Source of the DNA: CAZYTM01 sp964649725 | GTDB taxonomy: Bacteria > Desulfobacterota > Desulfuromonadia > Geobacterales > Geobacteraceae | NCBI GenBank assembly: GCA_964649725.1 | Contig: CAZYTM010000009.1 | Span: 1 to 64,000, forward strand | Reading direction: 5' to 3' | Length of the DNA stretch: 64,000 nucleotides | Part shown: one piece after another, positions 1-8,794 of the stretch | Numbering within the stretch: the stretch's first letter is position 1 | Layout of the letters: every line of letters starts with the position of its first letter | The notes under the pieces: generated by a model | Told to the model about the DNA's origin: nothing | Seen by the model: the letters and a program-made list of their open reading frames with translations, nothing else | The model's database searches: none | Position numbers and translations under genes: made by a program

Positions 1-780
1 GCTGAAGAAGAACGTATCGCCAAAGAAAAAGCTGAGGCGGAAAGAGTCGCTGCTCTCAAGGCTGAAGAGGAGCGGGTTGCTAGAGAGAAGGCTGAGCAGG
101 AGCGCATTGCTAAAGAGAAGGCTGAAGCCGACAGGATCGCTGCTGAGCAAGCTGAACTGCAGCGTCTAGCTGCTATAAAGGCTGAAGAAGAACGTATCGC
201 CAAAGAAAAAGCTGAGGCGGAAAGAGTCGCTGCTCTCAAGGCTGAAGAGGAGCGGGTTGCTAGAGAGAAGGCTGAGCAGGAGCGCATTGCTAAAGAGAAG
301 GCTGAAGCCGACAGGATCGCTGCTGAGCAAGCTGAACTGCAGCGTCTAGCTGCTATAAAGGCTGAAGAAGAACGTATCGCCAAAGAAAAAGCTGAGGCGG
401 AAAGAGTCGCTGCTCACAAGGCTGAGGAAGAGAGACTTGCCAGAGAGAAAGCCGAACAGGAACGTATTGCTAAAGAGAAAGCTGAAGCTGACAGGATCGC
501 TGCGGAGAAAGCTGAGCAGCAACGTCTTGCAGCACTAAAGGCCGAAGAAGAACGTATCGCCAAAGAAAAAGCTGAAGCAGAAAGAGTCGCTGCTCTCAAG
601 GCTGAAGAGGAGAGACTTGCCAGAGAGAAGGCCGAGCAGGAACGAATTGCTAAAGAGAAGGCTGAAGCTGACAGGATCGCTGTTGAGCAAGCCGAACTGC
701 AGCGTCTTGCTGCTATAAAAGCTGAAGAAGAACGTATCGCCAAAGAAAAAGCTGAAGAAGAAAAAATAGTTCAGGCAAGC
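1..780 (+). repeat. 180-bp in-frame tandem repeat
   Basis: Four 180-bp units start at 1, 181, 361 and 541, with a partial fifth from 721. Units 1 and 2 read as identical; units 3 and 4 carry scattered substitutions, mostly in third codon positions. Each unit encodes 60 residues. The array may extend to the left of the window. The identity of the first two units points to recent duplication or gene conversion. Confidence 0.95.
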
Positions 781-1605
781 GCTAACAAATTTTCCGCACC
801 AGTAGCAGCAGTCGTCCCAGCGACTCCGATCGCTGCTATAATACCAAAACCATCATTAGAGACTGCCGTTGCCAAAGTCGAGGTAAAGTTTTCCCTGCAG
901 ATCGACTCCATTGATGACAACTACAATATTGCCAAACTAGCGACAATACCGATTTCTATCACCAACAGCAGCAATATTGCCGACCGTTACCTGCTGGAGC
1001 ATGGGTTCCCGTCTCACTACGAGGCAAAGTTCTCAACCGGGCCTAACGGAGACGACAATATTTCTGAAACTCCAATCATTGAACCCGGTGCATCAAGCAA
1101 TCTGTTCCTGACATTTATGCTGCCGGCGGCAACCATTGACGGCCAACGGATCGTCTCAACAGTGACTGCAACTTCAAAAGCAGACAAGAAAGTTTCCCGG
1201 ACTGCTGCCAGTAAAATAGTTGCAGCTGCACCATTACTTAGGGTTGTCACCAAGACGGATAAGAATGAATATCCGCCGGGAGATGAGATAGTTTACCAGA
1301 TTACTGTTCTGAATGTAGGCAGTGCCAAGGCAGAGGATATTACGCTTCGATTCAAATGTCCGGAAGGGGTCACTGCCGTTGCCCCGGAAGGGAATGGTTT
1401 TCGCCAAAAAGGTAGATTCCTTGTCAGGGATGGTCTATCAATAGAATCAGGAGCGATTGTTCTGCTGCCAGCTAGAATGTCGGTGCAGCAAGAGATCTCA
1501 GGTCAATCGTTCCGCTGCCAAATCGAGATTATTGATAACCGTCTGCAGACAAGAAATTCTTCTTCGACAGATCTGATCAGGGTTGAATCCGGAAAGCAGA
1601 AATGA
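1..1605 (+). CDS. Partial helical-repeat protein with beta-sandwich C-terminus
   Basis: The reading frame is open from base 1, so the N-terminus lies outside the window; 534 residues are visible. Residues 1 to about 255 are four 60-residue repeats plus part of a fifth, each made of six 10-residue blocks of the type AE-ER-A--K, very rich in Ala, Glu, Lys and Arg. This predicts a long charged single helix or coiled coil of TolA-like character. An Ala/Pro-rich linker follows, then about 240 residues of beta-rich sequence; the last part (KTDKNEYPPGDEIVYQITV) resembles DUF11-type repeats of cell-surface proteins. A periplasmic or surface role is inference. Stop TGA at 1603. The next gene is convergent, 37 bp away, with no clear terminator between. 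Function unknown. Confidence 0.8.
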   Translation, partial: AEEERIAKEKAEAERVAALKAEEERVAREKAEQERIAKEKAEADRIAAEQAELQRLAAIKAEEERIAKEKAEAERVAALKAEEERVAREKAEQERIAKEKAEADRIAAEQAELQRLAAIKAEEERIAKEKAEAERVAAHKAEEERLAREKAEQERIAKEKAEADRIAAEKAEQQRLAALKAEEERIAKEKAEAERVAALKAEEERLAREKAEQERIAKEKAEADRIAVEQAELQRLAAIKAEEERIAKEKAEEEKIVQASANKFSAPVAAVVPATPIAAIIPKPSLETAVAKVEVKFSLQIDSIDDNYNIAKLATIPISITNSSNIADRYLLEHGFPSHYEAKFSTGPNGDDNISETPIIEPGASSNLFLTFMLPAATIDGQRIVSTVTATSKADKKVSRTAASKIVAAAPLLRVVTKTDKNEYPPGDEIVYQITVLNVGSAKAEDITLRFKCPEGVTAVAPEGNGFRQKGRFLVRDGLSIESGAIVLLPARMSVQQEISGQSFRCQIEIIDNRLQTRNSSSTDLIRVESGKQK

Positions 1606-1642
1606 TCTGGCTTCCTGACTGAACTGCTATTACCGATTCTTC

Positions 1643-3328
1643 TCATTCACCTCTCTGCTCTAAAGGGAAAGCCCGCCTATACTCTTTGACCAAATGCTCT
1701 TCACGTCCACTGGCAATGATCCCCCAGGGGAGTAGTGCGTCGAGCGACAGCCAGCTATGGACAAGACTGTCCGTATCGATACCAAGTGATTTGGCGGCTC
1801 GCTTCCAACTCCCGGTCTCTTCAGCCATGACGATCAACCTGGCAAGTCGACGGTCACCGCGGGAGAGCAACGCCTGCAGATAAGCGGCCCGAAGGCTTTC
1901 CATCTGCATCCTGACATTAGCCATCCCCCTGATCCCCTGGCGCAGCATTTCAGCTCTTTTCTCCAGAGTAGCAAGCGGCGCCATACCACACCACTGGAAT
2001 GGGGTGAACGGCTTAGGCACAAAGGGGTTTACCGACAATACCACCTCGCCGAGCCGCTTGTTCTGCTTTGCCGCTTTTACCACCCGTTCCCTGACCATAC
2101 TCACCAGATTAAGCATCTCTGCAATATCTTCATCAGTCTCGCTCGGCAGACCGATAATGAAGTAGAGTTTCAGATTGAGGATGTCATGGCTTATCAACAG
2201 ATCAACTGCAGCAAGAATCTGCTCGGCATCGATATCTTTCTTGATCAGGTCCCGTAACCTTTGCGAACCACCTTCCGGCGCAATGGCAATGGTCTTATGC
2301 CCACTCTGCTTAAGCACTTCGATCATTTCGGCATCCAGGCTGTCAAGACGGAGAGACGACACTGACACCTTGCCTCCTGCGGTCATAATAGTCTGGCAGA
2401 GCTCTCCGATTCCCCGATAATCTGCCACTGCTGCCCCGACCAGTCCGATCCGCTGATGGTGTTGCAGGCCGTCTCTGATCTGATCCTTAAGCCGAGCCAG
2501 ACTCCGCTGTCGATAAGGGAGATAGATAAATCCTGCAGCGCAGAACCTGCAACCATGAGGACATCCACGGGACAGCTCGAGCAGGTACATGTCGGCAAAC
2601 TCGGTCGCCGGCGTCAAAATTGTCGATGCAGTCGGCACGCTGTCCAACTCTACAGCCCATACGCGTTCTACTTTTGCCGGCACACCATTGTTGTTGATAA
2701 TAGCAACAATTTCAGAACCGCTATATTCAACTTCATAGCTGGCTGGCAGATATATGCCGGTCAGTGCCGATGCTCTGCGGAGGAGTTCACCTCTGTTACC
2801 GACTTGACTGTCCAGCAGCAGGTCTAAAAGCGGCGGCAATATCGGTTCCGCTTCACCAATTGCTATCAGATCAAAAAGTTCGGCGACCGGTTCCGGATTG
2901 AGAAAAAGCGCAGCTCCACCAGCTAACAGGAGCGGCATACTTTCATCACGCTGATTACTGAACGGGGGTATCCCTGCCAGAGAGAATATTGTAGGGATAT
3001 TCAGATAATCACTCTCAAATGACACGGAAAATGCCAGCAGATCGAAGTCGAGCAACGGCCGCTGCGACTCCAGCGACATCAACCTGATGCCGCTCTTGTT
3101 GTACTCTTTCAACTCTTCTTTGTCAGGGAGGAATGCTCTTTCACAGACTATATCCGGTCTGGCATTGAGCAAGGCATAGACCGACTGCAGACCAAGATTG
3201 CTCATGGCAGTCCGGTAATGGTTAGGGTAAACCAGGCAAATGGTCAGTTTTCCCCCCCACTCCTTATGCAGTGAACCACTCTCGCTGGCCAGCAGCTTGC
3301 GATATTTATCGATTATTACCCAGGACAT
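1643..3328 (-). CDS. B12-binding-type radical SAM protein
   Basis: 561 residues. The middle carries a radical SAM cluster motif, CPHGCRFC (C-x3-C-x2-C), at about residue 255, preceded by a Rossmann-like N-terminal region of the kind seen in B12-binding radical SAM proteins (COG1032/TIGR03960-like). A Gly-rich SAM-binding stretch (APEGGSQRLRD) and the strand pattern of a TIM barrel follow. It should bind a 4Fe-4S cluster and cleave S-adenosylmethionine; the substrate is not known. It lies downstream of ftsZ, separated by about 290 bp with a terminator, so it is probably transcribed separately. The family call is firm, the specific function is not. Confidence 0.85.
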   Translation of the reverse strand: MSWVIIDKYRKLLASESGSLHKEWGGKLTICLVYPNHYRTAMSNLGLQSVYALLNARPDIVCERAFLPDKEELKEYNKSGIRLMSLESQRPLLDFDLLAFSVSFESDYLNIPTIFSLAGIPPFSNQRDESMPLLLAGGAALFLNPEPVAELFDLIAIGEAEPILPPLLDLLLDSQVGNRGELLRRASALTGIYLPASYEVEYSGSEIVAIINNNGVPAKVERVWAVELDSVPTASTILTPATEFADMYLLELSRGCPHGCRFCAAGFIYLPYRQRSLARLKDQIRDGLQHHQRIGLVGAAVADYRGIGELCQTIMTAGGKVSVSSLRLDSLDAEMIEVLKQSGHKTIAIAPEGGSQRLRDLIKKDIDAEQILAAVDLLISHDILNLKLYFIIGLPSETDEDIAEMLNLVSMVRERVVKAAKQNKRLGEVVLSVNPFVPKPFTPFQWCGMAPLATLEKRAEMLRQGIRGMANVRMQMESLRAAYLQALLSRGDRRLARLIVMAEETGSWKRAAKSLGIDTDSLVHSWLSLDALLPWGIIASGREEHLVKEYRRAFPLEQRGE

Positions 3329-3350
3329 AGGGAAACTTTAGCATGAAAGG

Positions 3351-3409
3351 GATTGATCGAAAAAGGGAAAAAGACCCGGCCCCCTTGGAGGGGGGAAATG
3401 GGGGCCGGG
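3351..3409 (-). terminator. Intrinsic terminator after ftsZ
   Basis: On the minus strand a 10-bp perfect GC stem (3375-3384 with 3400-3409, CCCGGCCCCC type) is followed by a T-rich tract read from 3374 down to 3351. It lies about 205 bp past the ftsZ stop and just upstream of the radical SAM start, so it probably ends the dcw transcript. Confidence 0.75.
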
Positions 3410-3499
3410 CAATGAAAGCATTGCCGGCGGCGAACCGCCGTGGTTTGGGTATTTTCCCCAGTCTTGTTGACTAAAGAATTTGACTTTACAGGAACGTGA

Positions 3500-3600
3500 A
3501 TTTTTCGTTCTGGTAAGGCTGCCGAGTTGGTGCGCGGAGGCGTAACAGCGCTACGCCGCACAAGTACTCACGAAGGCTTACGCAGCCAGAACGGAAAAGG
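3500..3600. repeat. Palindromic intergenic element
   Basis: CGTTCTGG at 3506-3513 pairs with CCAGAACG at 3586-3593; inside this, GCTGC pairs with GCAGC; at the centre GGCGTA...TACGCC forms a second hairpin. The whole could fold as a roughly 90-nt branched structure. It looks like a REP/MITE-type intergenic element or a structured 3' UTR of ftsZ. No second copy is seen in this window. Confidence 0.5.
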
Positions 3601-3614
3601 CGCGTTCCGCCCCG

Positions 3615-4766
3615 CTAGTCTACCGATTTGCGGAGAAAAGTTGGGATATCATATTGATCCTCATCATCCACAAAAAAGTTCCGCTGCCTTATCAGCGATT
3701 CGCGCTGCTGATTGTCACGTCGGATAAAGGTCGGTATCTCCCGGTTGATCTCACTCTTTACCATAGGCGCTACATTTTTGATCTCCTGACGCCCCTTTTC
3801 CAGATCAAAACGGTCGCCAAATCCGGTGGCAATGGCAGTGATCATGACATTGTCCCCAAGCTTCTCATCAATGACCAGGCCGATAATTATATTGGCATCC
3901 TCATGAACCTTCTCGTGAATGATTCGACTGGCAGCGTCAAACTCGTCCATGGTAAGGCTGGAGGACCCTGAAATATTTACCAGCACACCTTTGGCACCAG
4001 AGACATCGATATCTTCCAGAAGCGGACTGGAGATGGCGCGGGTGGCAGCATCAGCAGCACGGTTTTCGCCGGTACCGATACCGATCCCCATCATTGCCAT
4101 ACCACGCTCGCTCATGATCGCCTTGACGTCAGCAAAGTCAACATTGATGAAACCCTCAGTTGTAATCAGGTCGGAAATCCCTTGCACTGCCTGACGTAGC
4201 ACATCGTCAGCCGGTTTAAAGGCATCAACTATTGACATCGATTTGCCTGCGAGCCCAAGTAGTCGGTCATTAGGGATGACGATCAAAGAATCGACATGTT
4301 TCTTCAATTCCTTTATCCCCTCTTCAGCCTTGGCCATCCGCTGCTTCCCTTCGCGGCTGAATGGTTTGGTGACAATGCCAACTGTAAGCGCTCCTGCATT
4401 ACGTGCCACTTCAGCAATTATAGGTGCCGCTCCGGTACCGGTGCCGCCCCCCATGCCGGCGGCGATGAAAATCATATCAGCCCCCTGCAGGGTTTCAGCC
4501 AAACGATCCCGATCCTCAAGCGCGGCCTCTTTCCCCATGCTCGGATTGGCTCCGGCACCCAGCCCCTTGGTCAAGCCGCTGCCGATCTGCACCTTGGCTC
4601 CGGCCTTGGATGAACGAAGTGCCTGGGCATCAGTGTTGGCCGCAATAAAATCGATCCCCTGCAGGTTACAGGCGATCATGGTATTGACGGCGTTACCACC
4701 GCCACCCCCCACACCTACGACTTTGATCTTTGCGCTCTGGTCAATGCTCTCATCGAATTCAAACAT
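3615..4766 (-). CDS. ftsZ: Cell division GTPase FtsZ
   Basis: 383 residues, normal length. It polymerises into the cytoplasmic Z ring that recruits the divisome. Visible marks are the N-terminal Gly-rich loop (VGVGGGGGNAVN), the tubulin signature GGGTGTGAAP near residue 105, NVDFADVKAI of the T7 synergy region, a variable Arg/Gln-rich linker and the conserved C-terminal peptide YDIPTFLRK that binds FtsA and other partners. A strong Shine-Dalgarno (AAAGGGGGAAG) precedes the ATG. It is the last gene of the dcw cluster, 39 bp after ftsA. Confidence 0.98.
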   Translation of the reverse strand: MFEFDESIDQSAKIKVVGVGGGGGNAVNTMIACNLQGIDFIAANTDAQALRSSKAGAKVQIGSGLTKGLGAGANPSMGKEAALEDRDRLAETLQGADMIFIAAGMGGGTGTGAAPIIAEVARNAGALTVGIVTKPFSREGKQRMAKAEEGIKELKKHVDSLIVIPNDRLLGLAGKSMSIVDAFKPADDVLRQAVQGISDLITTEGFINVDFADVKAIMSERGMAMMGIGIGTGENRAADAATRAISSPLLEDIDVSGAKGVLVNISGSSSLTMDEFDAASRIIHEKVHEDANIIIGLVIDEKLGDNVMITAIATGFGDRFDLEKGRQEIKNVAPMVKSEINREIPTFIRRDNQQRESLIRQRNFFVDDEDQYDIPTFLRKSVD

Positions 4767-4805
4767 ACCAACTTCCCCCTTTCGTCTGTTATCACAAATT
4801 AATAT

Positions 4806-6044
4806 TTAAAAAAACTCCCCAAACCATTCTTTCATCCTTCTGCTGACACGCCGGAACAGGTTTTCATCGCTCTGCGCAGTAGGGAACTCACGAATCCCCA
4901 TATTCTTGCTGCCATATACCACCAAACCGACTCCAGTGGCGTAGACTGGTGAGTTGACCACATCAACCAGACCACCGATATTCTGTGGCATCCCTCTCCT
5001 TACCGGCAGGTTGAAGACCTGTTCAGCCAACTCCGGCATCCCTTCCAGAATTGTACTGCCGCCTGTTATGACAATTCCGGAGGCGATCATATCTTCATAT
5101 CCCGACTTGACTATCTCCCTGTTTACCAGGGTAAATATCTCGTCTACCCGTGGCTCAAGAATCTCTGCCAGCAGTTGCCTAGAGAGGATGCGCGGTTTGC
5201 GGCCACCGACACTTGGCACCTCGATAGTTTCATCCTTGCCGACCAGCGATGACATACAGCAGCCATACTTCTGCTTGATCTTCTCTGCCTCGGCCATCGG
5301 TGTCCTGAGCCCCACAGCGATATCGTTAGTCAGGTGGTTACCCCCCAGAGAGAGTACCGAGGTATGTTTAATGGCACCGTCGACAAAGATGGCTATGTCG
5401 GTAGTACCGCCACCAACATCTATCAGCGCTACCCCCAACTCCTTCTCGTCTGCCGACAGAACCGCTTCCGATGAAGCCAACTGTTCCAGCACTATGTCTG
5501 CTACGTCAAGACCGGCCCGGTTACACGATTTAATAATATTCTGGGCGCTTGCCACTGCTCCGGTGACGATGTGCACCTTTGCTTCCAGGCGGACGCCGCT
5601 CATACCGAGAGGCTCGCGGATACCATCCTGGTCATCGATAATGAACTCCTGCGGTAGAATATGAATCACCTCCCGATCCATCGGTATGGCGATCGCCTTG
5701 GCAGCATCAATCACCCTTTTCACATCGTCCGACGACACCTCGCGATTCTTGATGGCGATTATCCCTTGGGAATTTATCCCCCGGATGTGACCTCCGGCGA
5801 TTCCGGCATAGACCGACTTGATCTCGCAGCCAGCCATCAACTCGGCCTCTTCTACCGCCTTGCGTATAGAGGCTACCGTACTCTCGATATTTATCACCAC
5901 CCCTTTGCGCAGCCCCCGCGAAGGGCTGGTACCGATCCCGACAATATCGAGACCCTCCTCGGTAACATTACCGACTATGGCACAGATCTTCGTTGTGCCT
6001 ATGTCGAGCCCCACGATGATGTTGTCTCGTCTCCCAGATGACAT
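4806..6044 (-). CDS. ftsA: Cell division protein FtsA
   Basis: 412 residues. Actin-fold ATPase that tethers FtsZ to the membrane. The N-terminus has the phosphate-1 motif VGLDIGTTKICAIVG, there is a second phosphate loop (LIDVGGGTTDIAIF) near residue 205 and an adenosine motif (VITGGSTILEGM) near 330. The C-terminal end (SRRMKEWFGEFF) is a good amphipathic membrane-targeting helix. Start ATG has a strong ribosome site (AAAGGGGGGAC). It is in the usual position between ftsQ and ftsZ. Confidence 0.97.
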   Translation of the reverse strand: MSSGRRDNIIVGLDIGTTKICAIVGNVTEEGLDIVGIGTSPSRGLRKGVVINIESTVASIRKAVEEAELMAGCEIKSVYAGIAGGHIRGINSQGIIAIKNREVSSDDVKRVIDAAKAIAIPMDREVIHILPQEFIIDDQDGIREPLGMSGVRLEAKVHIVTGAVASAQNIIKSCNRAGLDVADIVLEQLASSEAVLSADEKELGVALIDVGGGTTDIAIFVDGAIKHTSVLSLGGNHLTNDIAVGLRTPMAEAEKIKQKYGCCMSSLVGKDETIEVPSVGGRKPRILSRQLLAEILEPRVDEIFTLVNREIVKSGYEDMIASGIVITGGSTILEGMPELAEQVFNLPVRRGMPQNIGGLVDVVNSPVYATGVGLVVYGSKNMGIREFPTAQSDENLFRRVSRRMKEWFGEFF

Positions 6045-6090
6045 GATACGTCCCCCCTTTACCCCTTTCGGCTATCAATCCTTGAGTGTT

Positions 6091-6909
6091 CTATACCCGT
6101 TTCACAATAATCTTGTCGTTGTAGTCTAGGTCGATATATTCAAGCTGCGGCAACTGGGCCTGCAACTCCCCGTAAATTCTTGTCAACCGGGCCAGCTTTT
6201 CCTCGAAAGCTGAATATCCTAGCTTTACCGGCACCCCGGTGTTTGCGGTAAAGAGGGTAAATCCATAACCCTTGTCATAATGTATCTCTGACACATCGTC
6301 GAGCTTGAAAACCTCACCTTTTTTCAGTAACGCAATGATTTTAAGCGTCTGTTGCAACGCCTCCCGTGACCCTTTCAGATCCTTCCCTATATCATCTTCG
6401 CTCAGCCCGGTAAGGACCGGGAAATCGAGCCTATCCCCTTCTGTGAGCGGCTTGAAAACCTCCCCCTTGGTATCGAGGTAGTAAAGGTAACCCATACTTA
6501 CCACAGCAACTGGTTCCCTTTCGGTCAATTCGATGCTCAAGGTGTGCGGGAAATAGCGTCTTACCTTGACATTGTCCAGCCAGGGATTCTTTGCCAGCTG
6601 TTCACCAATCCGGCGCAGTCTGAAACTCAACATGTCATCGCCGATCTTTACCCCGGCCAGGGCAATGATGTCATCGCGAGTCAACCTGGTCAGCTGGGTC
6701 ACTTCAATCTTCTCCAGCCGCAGAAAAGTGGTTTTGACCAGCAAGGTATAAATTTCAAAACAGATTACTCCGACAAAGGCAACTCCCGTCAACCATACCA
6801 CCACCCGAGCACCCTTCTTGAGAAAGCCGCGGTAATTGATTGGCTGCCGCTGCTTCTTGAGCCGGTTCTTGCTGGCTGCTGGTTTTTTTTTCAGGTGCAG
6901 GTCTCGCAT
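6091..6909 (-). CDS. ftsQ: Cell division protein FtsQ
   Basis: 272 residues. A basic cytoplasmic N-terminus (about residues 1-33) is followed by one transmembrane helix (VVVWLTGVAFVGVICFEIYTLL) and a periplasmic POTRA domain beginning near residue 65 (LRLEKIEVTQLTRLTRDDIIALAGV), then the FtsQ/DivIB domain. It links the early Z ring to the later septal synthesis proteins. It lies 19 bp after ddl, in canonical order. Confidence 0.93.
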   Translation of the reverse strand: MRDLHLKKKPAASKNRLKKQRQPINYRGFLKKGARVVVWLTGVAFVGVICFEIYTLLVKTTFLRLEKIEVTQLTRLTRDDIIALAGVKIGDDMLSFRLRRIGEQLAKNPWLDNVKVRRYFPHTLSIELTEREPVAVVSMGYLYYLDTKGEVFKPLTEGDRLDFPVLTGLSEDDIGKDLKGSREALQQTLKIIALLKKGEVFKLDDVSEIHYDKGYGFTLFTANTGVPVKLGYSAFEEKLARLTRIYGELQAQLPQLEYIDLDYNDKIIVKRV

Positions 6910-6928
6910 CGTCTTCCAAATAGTCTCA

Positions 6929-7864
6929 TCAAGCTGTTATCTTCAGTGCCGCAGAAAGCACTATACGTTCACACAGTTCACCGAAACTTATCCCTGCCTC
7001 TTTCTGGGCAATTTCCGGTAATAGGCTAAGGGCCGTCATGCCTGGCAGGGTATTGACCTCAAGCAGATAGCATTCACCTCTCTCGGTCACCAGAAAATCA
7101 ACCCTGCTGTAGTCGCTGCAACCTAGTGCCCGATGTGCAGCCTCCCCCTGCTGCAGCACCTTATGATATAGCTCGGACGGCAAGTCTGGCGGGCAGATAT
7201 GTTCGGCCATCCCGTCAGTATACTTGGCCTCGAAATCATAGAACTCATTTTTCGGGACTATCTCTATGGCGCCTAAGGCATGGTCGGCCAGTATGCCGAC
7301 CTGGATCTCCCGCCCTTTGATATACTGTTCCACCAGGATTTCACGGTCATAGCCAAAGGCGAGTTCAATTGCCGACTCCAGACCGTCTGGACTCTTGACA
7401 ATGCTGACACCTACTGATGACCCTTCCTGGGAAGGCTTGACCACCAAAGGGAAGCTGAACCCAAGGCGATGCATATCCAGTTGCTGCTCCCGCCCCAGCA
7501 CCTGATAATCTGCCACTTTCAGACCACTGGCCTGGAACACCTGTTTGGCAAAGATCTTGTTCATCGCCAGTGCGCTGGCGAGAACGCCGGAGCCTGTGTA
7601 AGGTATTCCCATGACTTCGAGGATCCCCTGTACTGCTCCATCTTCACCATAACGCCCATGCAGACAGATGAACGCCACATCGATTTCCTCTCTGGACAAT
7701 ACCTGGCCGACATCTCTTCCTACATCGATGGTTATTGCCCTGAAACCTCGCTCCAGTAGCGCCTGATGCACCGCAGCACCGCTTTTGAGTGACACCTCCC
7801 GCTCGGCAGAAAGCCCTCCCAGCAGTACACCGATCTTTTTCTGCTGCAACTCAACTTTAGTCAT
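6929..7864 (-). CDS. ddl: D-alanine--D-alanine ligase
   Basis: 311 residues. ATP-grasp enzyme joining two D-alanines for the UDP-MurNAc pentapeptide. Seen: N-terminal LLGGLSAEREVSL, the glycine-rich ATP loop KPSQEGSSVGV, the omega-loop EFYDFEAKYTDG whose Tyr is typical of D-Ala-D-Ala rather than D-Ala-D-Lac ligases, and the metal-binding EVNTLPGMT near the end. Sits between murB and ftsQ, 20 and 19 bp from them. Cytoplasmic. Confidence 0.96.
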   Translation of the reverse strand: MTKVELQQKKIGVLLGGLSAEREVSLKSGAAVHQALLERGFRAITIDVGRDVGQVLSREEIDVAFICLHGRYGEDGAVQGILEVMGIPYTGSGVLASALAMNKIFAKQVFQASGLKVADYQVLGREQQLDMHRLGFSFPLVVKPSQEGSSVGVSIVKSPDGLESAIELAFGYDREILVEQYIKGREIQVGILADHALGAIEIVPKNEFYDFEAKYTDGMAEHICPPDLPSELYHKVLQQGEAAHRALGCSDYSRVDFLVTERGECYLLEVNTLPGMTALSLLPEIAQKEAGISFGELCERIVLSAALKITA

Positions 7865-7883
7865 GGCAAACTCCGAAGCTCAG

Positions 7884-8792
7884 TCACTGTTGCTGCAGCT
7901 CTTCGCCAACAATTCTGACCTCTTCTTCCAGCATGATACCGCTCTCTGCAAATACCTTATCCTTGATAAGCCTGGCCAATGCCAAAAAATCAGTGGCAGT
8001 AGCAGTGCCACGATTGACCAGGAAATTGCAGTGTGCCTCGGCTACCTGGGCTCCGCCAATCTGGTAGCCACGCAGACCGGCTGCCTCGATTAAGCGCCAC
8101 GCCTGACCCCCGGGGGGGTTTTTGAAAAACGAGCCGGCACTGGGATAATTCACCTGCTGTTTTTCCCGTCGATGCGCCAGATATTCGTTAAGTTTTCTGT
8201 CGATCATTTCCGTTACACCCTGATCAAGTTGAAATCTGGCTGAAACTATCACCTGCCGAGGTGCAAGTTCCAGATAACGGTAACCATAATTCAAATCAGT
8301 GACTGGCAGATCATCAACCTTGCCATGATCCAGAATCGTCAGGTTATCTACCATCTCCATTACTGCCTTGCCATGCGCCCCGGCATTTACCGCCAATGCC
8401 CCGCCGATGGTACCGGGGATGCCGATCAGGAACTCCAGGCCTGTCACCCCATGCTCTCGGCAAAATCTGACCAGATCCCGGTTCAACACCCCTGCCTCTG
8501 CTTCCAGACGATTATCAGGCAACGATCGTATGCTGTTCAATCTGGCCAGATGTATTACCACTCCGCGATAGCCACCATCCCGTACCAGCAGGTTATAACC
8601 ACCGCCGAGAATAATCCAGGGGACATTTTCGGCTATCAGCACTAACAGCAATCTCTGCAACTCTTCACGATCGGCCGGGATGACCAGATAATCAGCCAGG
8701 CCGCCGACCTTGAGTGAAGTGTGCCTCTCCATAGGTTCATTGCAGCGTACCTCACCGCGCAAATCCTTGCTCAGCTTGGCCATTAATCCCAT
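7884..8792 (-). CDS. murB: UDP-N-acetylenolpyruvoylglucosamine reductase MurB
   Basis: 302 residues. FAD enzyme reducing UDP-GlcNAc-enolpyruvate to UDP-MurNAc. The FAD-binding region has NTSLKVGG-like (HTSLKVGGLADYL) and GGGYNLLVRDGGYRG motifs and GIPGTIGGALAVNAGAHG; the C-terminal part has YPSAGSFFKNP with the Ser proton donor. It lacks the extra loop of long type I enzymes, so a type II-like form is likely. Two bases separate it from murC. The start could also be the in-frame ATG three codons on. Confidence 0.96.
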   Translation of the reverse strand: MGLMAKLSKDLRGEVRCNEPMERHTSLKVGGLADYLVIPADREELQRLLLVLIAENVPWIILGGGYNLLVRDGGYRGVVIHLARLNSIRSLPDNRLEAEAGVLNRDLVRFCREHGVTGLEFLIGIPGTIGGALAVNAGAHGKAVMEMVDNLTILDHGKVDDLPVTDLNYGYRYLELAPRQVIVSARFQLDQGVTEMIDRKLNEYLAHRREKQQVNYPSAGSFFKNPPGGQAWRLIEAAGLRGYQIGGAQVAEAHCNFLVNRGTATATDFLALARLIKDKVFAESGIMLEEEVRIVGEELQQQ

Positions 8793-8794
8793 TG

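Noticed and set aside
414..743. Minus-strand Ser/Ala-rich open frame across the tandem repeats
   Set aside because: It is the antisense of the in-frame helical repeat gene; its low-complexity composition follows from the repeat codons.
1..780. Possible CRISPR-like array
   Set aside because: The repeats are contiguous 180-bp coding units in frame with no spacers.
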